This document shows, one piece after another, positions 34,001 to 44,620 of a DNA stretch of 64,000 nt; the first letter of the stretch is position 1, and the number at the start of each line of letters is the position of its first letter. The notes beneath the pieces were generated by a model. The model saw only the letters and a list, made by a program, of their open reading frames with translations. It ran no database searches and was not told the origin of the DNA. This stretch comes from Homalodisca vitripennis (Eukaryota; Arthropoda; Insecta; Hemiptera; Cicadellidae), in contig NC_060212.1 of NCBI RefSeq assembly GCF_021130785.1, forward strand, positions 142,792,001 through 142,856,000. Direction: 5' to 3'. Position numbers and translations under genes: made by a program.

Positions 34001-37000
34001 AGAATACTACATTACGAATACCACCGATGACAACACAGCACGTCCAAATACAACTGAAGAACACTACATTACGAATACCACCGATGACAACACAGCACGT
34101 CCAACTACAACTGAAGAATACTACATTACGAATACCACCGATGACAACACAGCACGTCCAACTACAACTGAAGAATACTACATTACGAATACCACCGATG
34201 ACAACACAGCACGTCCAAATACAACTGAAGAATACTACATTACGAATACCACCGATGACAACACAGCACGTCCAACTACAACTGAAGAAGACTACATTAC
34301 GAATACCACCGATGACAACACAGCACGTCCAACTACAACTGAAGAATACTACATTACGAATACCATCCAAGACAACACAGCACGTCCAACTACAACTGAA
34401 GAAAACTACATTACGAATACCACCGATGACAACACAGCACGTCCAACTACAACTGAAGAATACTACATTACGAATACCACCGATGACAACACAGCACGTC
34501 CAACTACAACTGAAGAAACCTACATTACGAATACCATCCATGACAACACAGCACGTCCAACTACAACTGAAGAATACTACATTACGAATACCACCGATGA
34601 CAACACAGCACGTCCAAATACAACTGAAGAATACTACATTACGAATACCACCGATGACAACACAGCACGTCCAACTACAACTGAAGAATACTACATTACG
34701 AATACCACCGATGACAACACAGCACGTCCAACTACAACTGAAGAATACTACATTACGAATACCACCGATGACAACACAGCACGTCCAAATACAACTGAAG
34801 AACACTACATTACGAATACCACCGATGACAACACAGCACGTCCAACTACAACTGAAGAATACTACATTACGAATACCACCGATGACAACACAGCACGTCC
34901 AACTACAACTGAAGAATACTACATTACGAATACCACCGATGACAACACAGCACGTCCAACTACAACTGAAGAATACTACATTACGAATACCACCGATGAC
35001 AACACAGCACGTCCAACTACAACTGAAGAAGACTACATTACGAATACCACCGATGACAACACAGCACGTCCAACTACAACTGAAGAATACTACATTACGA
35101 ATACCATCCAAGACAACACAGCACGTCCAACTACAACTGAAGAAACCTACATTACGAATACCATCCAAGACAACACAGCACGTCCAACTACAACTGAAGA
35201 AGACTACATTACGAATACCATCCAAGACAACACAGCACGTCCAACTACAACTGAAGAAACCTACATTACGAATACCATCCAAGACAACACAGCACGTCCA
35301 ACTACAACTGAAGAAGACTACATTACGAATACCATCCAAGACAACACAGCACGTCCAACTACAACTGAAGAAACCTACATTACGAATACCATCCAAGACA
35401 ACACAGCACGTCCAACTACAACTGAAGAAAACTATATTACGAATACCATCCAAGACAACACAGCACGTCCAACTACAACTGAAGAAGACTACATTACGAA
35501 TACCACCGATGACAACACAGCACGTCCAACTACAACTGAAGAATACTACATTACGAATACCACCGATGACAACACAGCACGTCCAACTACAACTGAAGAA
35601 TACTACATTACGAATACCACCGATGACAACACAGCACGTCCAAATACAACTGAAGAAACCTACATTACGAATACCACCCATGACAACACAGCACGTCCAA
35701 CTACAACTGAAGAATACTACATTACGAATACCACCGATGACAACACAGCACGTCCAAATACAACTGAAGAATACTACATTACGAATACCACCGATGACAA
35801 CACAGCACGTCCAACTACAACTGAAGAATACTACATTACGAATACCACCGATGACAACACAGCACGTCCAACTACAACTGAAGAATACTACATTACGAAT
35901 ACCACCGATGACAACACAGCACGTCCAAATACAACTGAAGAAACCTACATTACGAATACCACCCATGACAACACAGCACGTCCAACTACAACTGAAGAAT
36001 ACTACATTACGAATACCACCGATGACAACACAGCACGTCCAAATACAACTGAAGAATACTACATTACGAGATACCACCGATGACAACACAGCACGTCCAA
36101 CTACAACTGAAGAATACTACATTACGAGATACCACCGATGACAACACAGCACGTCCAACTACAACTGAAGAATACTACATTACGAGATACCACCGATGAC
36201 AACACAGCACGTCCAAATACAACTGAAGAACACTACATTACGAGATACCACCGATGACAACACAGCACGTCCAACTACAACTGAAGAATACTACATTACG
36301 AGATACCACCGATGACAACACAGCACGTCCAACTACAACTGAAGAATACTACATTACGAATACCACCGATGACAACACAGCACGTCCAAATACAACTGAA
36401 GAATACTACATTACGAATACCACCGATGACAACACAGCACGTCCAACTACAACTGAAGAAGACTACATTACGAATACCACCGATGACAACACAGCACGTC
36501 CAACTACAACTGAAGAATACTACATTACGAATACCACCGATGACAACACAGCACGTCCAAATACAACTGAAGAAACCTACATTACGAATACCACCCATGA
36601 CAACACAGCACGTCCAACTACAACTGAAGAAACCTACATTACGAACACAACCGATGACAACACAGCGCGTCCAACTAGAACTGAAGAAACCTACATTACG
36701 AATACCACCCATGACAACACTGCACGTCCAACTACAACTGAAGAAACCTACATTGCGAATACCACCCATGACAACACAGCACGTCCAACTACAACTGAAG
36801 TAAACAGCATTGGAGATGCCATCGATGACAACACACACCATTCTCCTACAACAGAATTAACTGACATTCTGGATACCATTGATGACATTAAGAATCAATC
36901 GAGGTCTACAGAAAGTTCGGATAGTTTACGTCCTGTCAGTAATTTTACGACGCAACCCATTAATACAAAGGACACCACCGACAACGAAAACAATGTGATA

Positions 37001-37276
37001 ACGTCGAAACAAAATATTCTGCATGCGAGTAAAAAGAAAAGTAACATTTTAAGTGATGTCTCTCCTATGAACTCATCTCTTAAGAACAAGTACAGCCGAC
37101 TCATCGACGAATTCTTCATATATACTATTTTTATGATTTGTGGTTTTGTGTTCACAGTTTCATCAATTTTATATTTTATACATAGATCAAGAAATTCGAG
37201 TAGTTATAATGTAGTTGACAGCAGGTATTTGCCACTTAACTCTTACACTCTTACTAAAATAGATACTGCTGTTTAA
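31038..37276 (+). CDS. Giant repeat exon of a mucin-like type I membrane protein
   Basis: After the acceptor at 31037 a unique region contains a furin-like RVKR site (31160-31171) and an acidic DYDYNDYHDAE stretch. Then come about 97 copies of a 57-bp unit coding for YYITNTTDDNTARPTTTEE and variants. These are rich in Thr, with one N-glycosylation sequon (NTT) in most repeats, as in mucin-like extracellular stalks. A unique region follows (36801-37110), then a 23-residue hydrophobic segment (37112-37180) and a basic, Ser/Tyr-rich tail of 31 residues ending KIDTAV. Eight indels lie in the array at about 31793 (+2), 32791, 33513, 36070, 36128, 36186, 36244 and 36302 (+1 each). Literally, translation stops at 33517, but the indels sum to +9, so start and end share a frame. 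Either the assembly has errors or the allele is broken. A cell-surface or peritrophic role is inference only. Confidence 0.7.
31250..36800 (+). repeat. 57-bp coding tandem array with higher-order repeats
   Basis: About 97 units of 57 bp. Unit types are recognisable by their first codons and middle (YY-TTDD, ED-IQD, ET-IQD, EN-IQD, ET-THD, NTTEE against TTTEE). The rare type with the codon TAT in EENYI occurs at 31838, 33264 and 35431, each time preceded by alternating ED and ET units. The spacings are 25 and 38 units (plus the local one-base insertions), which shows block duplication. Two forward frames and one reverse frame are open over long stretches because the unit is a multiple of three; only the YYITNTTDD frame joins the unique ends. 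Confidence 0.95.
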
Positions 37277-37511
37277 TATATGTATATTGTTGTATGTTTT
37301 CACAAAACGTATGTATTTATATATGTAAATATGAGGATGTAATGTAAGTGTATAAAATCTAGAAGTAAAAATTTAATCTTTCTTAATTAGGTTCATAAGT
37401 TCATGGATTCCTCTTAATGTCGTTCAATAGGTTTTCAGTAGAGACAACTTTTATTTAATATTCACAATTGTGAATACTCAAAAATTGCAACTGAAAATAA
37501 CTTAGGCATTC

Positions 37512-37517
37512 AATAAA
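37512..37517 (+). terminator. Candidate poly(A) signal of the mucin-like gene
   Basis: AATAAA about 235 bp after the stop codon at 37276, in AT-rich sequence. Other signals could be used. Confidence 0.35.
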
Positions 37518-38951
37518 TTGAAAATATTAATTTGAGCCGTGTTGAAATGAGGCCCCAGAAAAAAGGTGAAGAAATTGATAACTAAATTAAATATTATTTT
37601 TATAGCTATTAAAAATTTATTAAACTTCCTTAACCATATTTCGTTTTTAAGCAAGTTATTTTTGAGCACGTTATTTAAAATACAACTTTTTACAATTATA
37701 TTCGAGTTAAAAACTTATACATAAGTCATAGAATGAACTCCGTACAAAATTGTTCAAAGCGACTACTTTAAATTCCTGTAATTTCTCGTAGATTTGATGA
37801 TCAATGATTTTTTTCTGTTTTGAAGGAAAAAGTATTTTAAAGGCTATATTTATGAAATTTTAAAAACATCATCAAAGAAACACCGATTGTTTAACTAGTT
37901 TACCTAACTAAACCTTCAGTGCCACTGGATAGTGATTGCATAAAATGTTTCCAAATAAAAAATTAGAAAACTCTAATCTTACATTATTATTAGTATATTT
38001 AGTACAATACTAACGTCAAATATGCTGGTAATGATTTCATGTCCCAAATCTATTGAAACATAGGGGTATATATAATACAAATGATGGCAACATAGGCTGC
38101 GTCAAGAATAAATATGTATTTGAGACTGAAAATGTAAATATTTAATATATTTAGCAGTAAGTATACTTTTTTTGTTAAGATTTGTATATATATATATATA
38201 TAAATATATGTATTATTTTTCTTGTGAAAATAACTTCTTTTTCAACCCTTAAAAATCAAAGAGGAAGAACAGCTGATGAAAATGTTCATAGTGTAGCAAG
38301 AAAGAGATATGAGAACTATTTTGTTATGGTGATCTCAATTAGATATTTAGCAGTTTTTTTAAAGAAATCATACAACACGCATATGTATACACGACTAAAT
38401 GACTTACCAATACATTGTCGAAAATTAAAAACTTAGCGACAAATCAAGATACTTTGAGGATTTATTCGATGGGTCATTTCATTTTTTTTTTTATTTGTCC
38501 TCATCAAGAACTCCTAAGCCTCTTTGCTACTATTACACACCTCTAAATTCGTTTTGAAACTTCCCATTTAAAGGGTGATGAATTTTGGAATGAGGGTATT
38601 TACTGTACACATTTTGCTGATTCTTAGTTCGAGACCTGAATCTACGTATACAACAGAAATTTGTTCATTCATGATATGAGTATTTGGGGATGAAAGAAAT
38701 TATTGAATGTGTCTGTGAGTCTCTGACTCCCTGATATCTCACCAGCTCGGATTGGTTCATCTCATTCGTTCGTTCTTCTTGGATTATTTGGTCAATTAGG
38801 GGACGCACCAAACCGAAGAAACCTCCATTTGACCGGCTGGGAGTTCTTCAAATTAAATTTTAAATTTTTATCGCATGGTTTCACTCAATTTAACCATTCC
38901 TCCCCCCCCTCCTTCTAAAGTTCTTTAATTTCTTGAGATACTGGTCAATAA

Positions 38952-39008
<57 letters not shown>
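38952..39008. repeat. (TA)n microsatellite
   Basis: About 28 TA units. Confidence 0.9.
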
Positions 39009-39015
<7 letters not shown>

Positions 39016-40450
39016 TGTATATATAAAGATTATTAACCAATTCCAGTATGTTTCTTTTAGAAAATTATATAAGCCTTGTACATATTGTACACGTTATCAA
39101 TTTCTTATTAACGATTGAAAGAAAATTAGAACCCGCCTTGCCTGATTGTTGGGGGCACTTTAACAAAACTATTTTAGTTACTTATGGCAATTCCTTACTG
39201 CCAACTTATCGATTACCTTTTACGTTAAAAAATCCATATTTAATAAATATCATAATAAATTGATAATCATTTATTTTACCTATGTGAAATCGCACTCAAG
39301 TACTTAGTGCCTTGTGACTTGGAACGTGTATAGGCTACAGTTCCAAATATGGACTGCTGCACTAAAAACGTGGAATACAGTACAGAAATAATGAGTTTGG
39401 CTGGAAATGCACGTATATAAAAAAACATCCTGTTCATTCCGGTCTCTCTTTCCTTATTGGTTATCAGGCGCTCAGAGAGCATTCAGAGAATGTCGACGTA
39501 ACTAGGACAGTGTATTCAGTATGATGCGCGACTGGACGACAGTCTACTTCACTGGAGATTTCTGCTTTCCTAATCCTAAAGCGGCAGTGGCGTGTCACCT
39601 CCGTTACCGTCTTCGTCCGCCAATCCCCCTCCATCCCTGCCTGTTGTTTGGTAAACACGTCGTCACATTTGAACAATTGCTTCAATGGATTAAACTCGTA
39701 TAGGATGATTATGGTCCATTCTTCTCCTACAAACCAAGTACTCTTGACTACTCTGTTCTTAACATAAATTGTACCACACAACTAAACATATTGTTTAGAA
39801 TTGTATGTAGAATGTAAAACAACGACTTATGACTGTTCGTATTGGATCTAAAGACTTGACAACAGTGTAATGTATTCAAGTCACACTGAAATACAATACA
39901 CTGACTTGAATCAGTGTACTAATTTGATTTTATTTGATTTTATTCCAACCTTGAGTTTTCGTCCATAAGAGCGATGTTAAACCTCATGCACTGTTCTGTC
40001 CTTATTTGTTGTAACGTTATGAGACAAGTCTCATTTTGAAGATCTTATCAATAAAGCATCTTATACGCTTTTCAGTTTTTCTTGTAAATTTTATGCTTTT
40101 TGAATATTTAAATGGTGAAGTACAAAAAAGTTCCAGGTTCTTTTCTGAATAAACAATTAAAAAATATGGACAAACGACGTTAAGATGCGTCTCATATTTA
40201 AAATTATATATCTTCTATAATTCTACAACTAAATGTACGGTAACGTGTATGTCTTACCCAACATTGGTCTTATAGGACTAAACTAAAATCAAGATGGCTA
40301 CCATTATAAGGTAGAAATGATTCCCTATATTCTCAAATTGAGAGAGCCATAAGTTTACTAATCCTCCAATAAGTAAATTACAGCATGGCCAGTATTGTCG
40401 CTCCTCCCCCGCTAACCTCCTTTCTCGCCTAGCCCACCCACCACCTCCCA

Positions 40451-40505
40451 CGTCCTCGGACTTGACACAGGTCGGCGATTGCTGTACCCTGAGATCAGGA
40501 ACCCA
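40451..40505 (+). repeat. Short dispersed element F, copy 10
   Basis: Carries CCTCGGACTTGACACAGGTC and GGCGATT, then TGTACCCTGAGATCAGGAA. The first part is almost identical to that of the copy at 55840, although the cores differ. An AATCAAGATGGCTACCAT motif lies about 165 bp upstream on the plus strand. Confidence 0.55.
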
Positions 40506-40626
40506 TAACACACCCAACAGCTGCATCGTTTACAATATGGTATGCTTACTGAAAGATTGAATTTAGTTTATACTCTTCCCAAAGAGAACTTATGAAGATC
40601 TATCTCTACAAATCTAACATCCTTAG

Positions 40627-40811
40627 CATATAAAACTAAAAATGATAAATTCCAGAGCAATTTTAGTATTATCTTCGAACAATGCACCTGCTGTCGTAGA
40701 GAAAACACACATAAACTCAAAACTTAAGGAGCCTGTTAAGGGGCTTACCTGTGAAACTCGTACCCCGTTAGTTGAAAGTTTAACTTTATCAGATGGTGGA
40801 TTAAAAGACTT
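40627..40811 (+). CDS. Second membrane protein, penultimate exon
   Basis: The acceptor is CTAACATCCTTAG and the proposed donor GACTTGTAGTG, which is weak. The exon holds 61 codons plus two bases, including NNAPAVVEKTHINSKLKEPV and CETRTPLVESLTLSDGGLKD. The composition is that of an extracellular stem. A 100-bp intron leads in phase to the exon at 40912. Its frame stays open to a TAG that the splice removes. No family recognised. Confidence 0.5.
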
Positions 40812-40911
40812 GTAGTGTGTATAGTTTCCAAATTTTGACCTAATGGCTTGTTCTTGCAAAGGTCTAAATAATCACGTCTTTTGTACTTTTCTTTTGTGTC
40901 TCCTTGCTCAG

Positions 40912-41137
40912 TTGGGTGAAGTACAATACATCTCATGTAATTGCTCTATTCTTCGTAATTTTTGTAATATGTGTATCTTTAAAAGTACACAGTGTTATAT
41001 ACATGTTTGTAATTTTACGATTAGAGATGTCGTCCAAGTGTTTTAACGACAGTGGCTCTGAAAAAACGGATAAGAGTACGCCACTGCTCATGGGAAGCAG
41101 ATATCAACTTTCGAATTATTTGAATGGCATCCCTTAA
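40912..41137 (+). CDS. Second membrane protein, terminal exon with membrane segment
   Basis: One of the best acceptors in the window precedes it (TTTTCTTTTGTGTCTCCTTG then CTCAG). In the phase fixed by exon 40627-40811 it reads WVKYNTSHVIALFFVIFVIC and continues hydrophobic, then a tail with EKTDKSTPLL, SRYQLSNYL and a stop at 41137. The layout (short stem, one membrane segment, tail with SRY-x-L) resembles the end of the mucin-like gene 3.6 kb upstream, whose tail has SRYLPLNSY. It may be a tandem paralogue or an alternative C-terminus; the sequence alone does not decide. Confidence 0.6.
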
Positions 41138-41231
41138 CAAGAAAGCCGATTATGTGACTACCACGTCCTCTAATGTGACTCAAACAATAGAGTAACAGTA
41201 TTATACCGCTGTAACATAGAGAATAGTTATA

Positions 41232-42584
41232 CCGGGTGTCCCACGAAGAGGTTTACACGTTTGACTTTATATTACTAGCCCATTTATGCACAGAACATTT
41301 TCAAACTATACACAATTCATTAAATAGGGTTTAAAAATATTCTCTGAAAATGCCAGCGCTCTAGCTATTGGTGAAATAAAATGGTGGCATTTTGAAAAAC
41401 TACTTTAAAAACAGTAAAAGCCTATTTTTGGTTTTGTAAAATTATTTATTGTCATTTTCTAGAGAAATAAAGCATTTCAACCAGAAAATTAGAACGTGAC
41501 CTTTTACAAAACCTACAATTACAGTCCACAATTATTCTAACTGCAATCTATCCACATCGACACTGATAACAGGCTTAACATATGAATCGTAAGCTCTTAC
41601 AAAGAAATTTTGCGGTATCCGCAGAAGTTTCTCTTCAATTAATTGTTTTAATTCCTCATCATATTCGAAACTACGAATATCAACTTGTTCCTCTAAGTAA
41701 CCCCATAGAAAGAAATCACACACAGTTAAATCTGGGGATCGGGGTGGCCAATCTAAAAAATTACTTCCACCACCAATCTAACTACTCATGTCACTTATTT
41801 AGACTATCTTGGTAAGTTCTCTTTTATATAATATAATTAATAAGTAAGTAGTCAAGTATTCTTGAGTCTATAATTTGTCATTGAATGGAAATGGTGTAAC
41901 CGTTGATACAAATAAATAAATAAATAAATAACTGTCATGAAGGTTGTTTAATAATCGCTTAACAGGACTTGTGAAATGAGGATGAGCACCATCTTGTTGG
42001 AAGATTGCTTGATCCATTTCTGGAACCGTAAAATGAGGTAAGACTTGTTCATTTAAAACCTGTTTATACATAATCCCAGTCATTGTACTGTCTGAAATGT
42101 CGTAAGATAGCACCCCATTACAACTGACAGCTGCCCAAACAGTAATTCCTTTTAGTTTGAGTAGGTCTGTTCAAGAATCTGGATTACCGGTGCTGTAATA
42201 ATTACAGTTTTGTCTATTTACAGCACCATTGCTGTAGAAAGTGAAACGGTAATGGAGGAGGTTGGGTTATGTTTTTATAGCACAAAGCAATATTCTTCAA
42301 TCAAACAGCTGTTTTCAACAATGAGCGTTATTAAAAAGCTGTTCTTTAAAACTGCAACGCAGTAATCAAATCAAGTAATTCAATGAATGAATTTTTATAG
42401 GAAGCAAAATTATAAAATTTTCAATATGCCACCATTTTGTTTCCACATGTGCAATAGAGCTTTAATTTTCACAGAATATTTTTAAAACCTACTTTAATAA
42501 TTGTGTAGAGTTTGAACATTTTCGATGCATAAATGGGCAAGTAATATAAAATCAAACGTTTAACCCTCTTCACGGGACACTCTG
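41232..42584. mobile_element. Decayed mariner-type transposon
   Basis: The inverted ends CCGGGTGTCCCACGAAGAGG and, from the right, CAGAGTGTCCCGTGAAGAGG abut TA on both sides. The ends match for about 190 bp with many differences. Remains of a transposase lie on the minus strand, interrupted by about 170 bp of unrelated AT-rich DNA that includes an (AAAT)n run near 41911. Confidence 0.8.
41532..42149 (-). pseudogene. Broken mariner-type transposase
   Basis: From the N-terminal side the minus strand shows TVWAAVSCNGVLSY, then FQQDGAHPHFTSPVKRLL with the second catalytic Asp. After an unrelated insert (about 41764-41940) come WPPRSPDL with the third Asp and FFLWGYLEEQV. The region before 42149 that would carry the helix-turn-helix and first Asp is missing or unrecognisable. 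It cannot encode an active enzyme. Confidence 0.75.
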
Positions 42585-42589
42585 TATAA

Positions 42590-43970
42590 CAGAACAAGTG
42601 TAATCGAATCGTCACTTAGTCCTGACTTGAAGTAGTATGTGTGCAAACCTGCAGGTTGTGTTTGTTTAATGAACAACAATTAAAAAATTTCGCAGGGGAC
42701 ATTATGCTACAAAAAGTAAGTTTTATATAAATTACTATTTGTTTGCTATATTTTGAATAGATCGCACGGTCAACCTGGAGAACTCTATCTTTGGATAAGT
42801 GGATTAGTCAGTTATTATTTATAAAATTATACATTTATTCAGACATATTCTGTGAAATCGTCCAATTATGGTTTATTTGTGGAGTAAGCGATGTGTAAAT
42901 TATGCTGGCTTGTGAGACAAGCAATTTTGACCATTATGTGACAAGACTAAAATTTCACTTCTTTACGTAAATTTGCAATCTTTCCACCAAAACATTGTTA
43001 AGATTAATTTGGCTTTAGTGAAGCGACCTCGAGTTGTACACCATACAACTAATATTAAGTATCAATCAATTTATCTCCGTTTCTTTATTTTTTAGAGGTG
43101 TCTCATTTTAGATGCATAATTTATACGTATCCGAAAGTTTTTTAGTTTTTCCTTTAAGGTGTATACTTTTTTAGTACTAACCAATAAATTACAAAAACGT
43201 TTTCTGACATTTTTTCTTAATAATGAAGTTATTAAAAAACATAAAATGCACTTAGATGCATACTAATGAATGCCTTCATTGTAGGCGAATCACGATATGG
43301 CTTTGGACTCATTGCATCCCGACAAATTGAAGGCGCTAACCGCCTATTTACGTTTATTAATCCTGTGCACTAACGTTGCTTACGTCATTTGTGAATCCAT
43401 ACTTCGTATAACGATTACAGTTCGTATTTAAATTACGTATGTAATTGTTGTATTACGTAGCTTAATATTCTGAAATACTTTTAAAGGGTTTTAACTAGAA
43501 ATAACATTTATTTAGCAACTGCACAGAAAACTAAATTTCAAACTTTCTGTGGGTTAAAACTAATCAACTATAGATAGTAGACTTTAAAATAAATTAAACT
43601 AAACAAATTACAAACATATAGAACGCAATTTGAATCAATAAAAGATGTATTACACTAAAATAAACAGTGAAAAATAACAACATAATAACAAAGTTATTCT
43701 CTCATGAGACTGACCTTTTCAAATGATTATTACTTTAAAGCATTTTAATCAAATGAAGCCGTAAAAAATACACAATAGAATTGGTTGATAACGTTGTTTT
43801 AATTCAACCAAATGTATTTGAGTGCCTTTAAATGCAAATATTTAAAGGTAATAATATAAGGTAAAATAATTTTGGTTGACTTTCATTGAAATTTTACAAA
43901 TTACAAAACTACATTAAAAATAATTGAAACTGACATCTAACCTTGAAAAATATGGAAATATTGTACAGTA
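42590..43970. other. Gene-free stretch
   Basis: AT-rich, no exon, RNA gene or mobile end seen. It lies downstream of the minus-strand terminal exon at 43976-44345. Confidence 0.4.
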
Positions 43971-43975
43971 AACAC

Positions 43976-44345
43976 TTTATTGCATTTGCAGTAATTAAGT
44001 TTTGGAAATAACGTTTAATTATTTTACACAGTAATGTTCTGGTTGTTATCTTCTTCAGCTATTTTTTCACAATTCAGCTTGCCTGTTATATCCCGTGGTG
44101 TGGGGAATTTCAACAGCAGATAAATTGATGAATCACTTTCACTGACGTTCCCAAGTCGAATAATCATTGCAAGCACAGGATCCCCCACAATTCCGTCTAT
44201 TCGGTCTCTATTACGTACAACACTCACATGTCCACAATACCTTTTCCAGTCTGAAAGCCCGTGAGAAATCAGAGCTTCATGCAAATTTGATCTAACGCTG
44301 ATAACGGTACGTATCCTTGGGATCCAATACATTTGACCAAATAAA
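43976..44345 (-). CDS. Terminal exon of an unrecognised gene
   Basis: On the minus strand an acceptor TTATCACAATTGAG is followed by about 107 codons to the stop at 44024. A 3' UTR of about 45 bp ends in AATAAA (43976-43981). The protein includes YWIPRIRTVISVRSNLHEAL, WKRYCGHVSVVRNRDRIDGI and SSIYLLLKFPTPRDITGKL; codon use and complexity look real. No domain recognised. The MULE at 44621-47239 would sit in the preceding intron. Frame conservation plus a poly(A) signal gives moderate support; an upstream exon was not found. Confidence 0.55.
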
Positions 44346-44620
44346 CTCAATTGTGATAAACAAGATATTAACAAGATATCGATTTTGCAGGTTTTTTCGC
44401 GAGCTTAAATCGTTCGATTGCTTAACATAATGTCATCTTGCAGGTGCTTTGTTTGTCATAACTCGTACAACGTAGCCAGTCGTCGATCATGTATTTCTTA
44501 GGCGTATATATGTATGTTTTACTGTGTGATATAGAGCACTGTCTACGTCCAGCATTGAGTTTGGAGGAAAATTTGGAATAACTTTTTGCGAGTCCTTATT
44601 TAAAAATTGACAGCGTTAAG

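Larger units (their letters stand above)
37520..40626. other. Gap between two membrane-protein loci
   Basis: AT-rich, with (TA)n at about 38188-38204 and 38952-39008. F-element cores lie at 38721, 39558 and 40485. Upstream exons of the 40627 gene could hide here; a frame near 38260 (NQRGRTADENVHSVARKRYE) looks possible but lacks clear splice sites. Confidence 0.4.

Noticed and set aside
33498..36089. Long reverse-strand open frame (863 codons) and others at 31205, 31780 and 32756 with FFSCSWTCCVV repeats
   Set aside because: They are antisense shadows of the 57-bp coding array; a unit divisible by three with no reverse stop stays open by itself.
32829..36141. Long forward open frames of 1084 and 875 codons in other frames of the array
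   Set aside because: They start and stop at the array's indels and do not connect to the unique ends. They are parts of the one exon, not separate genes.
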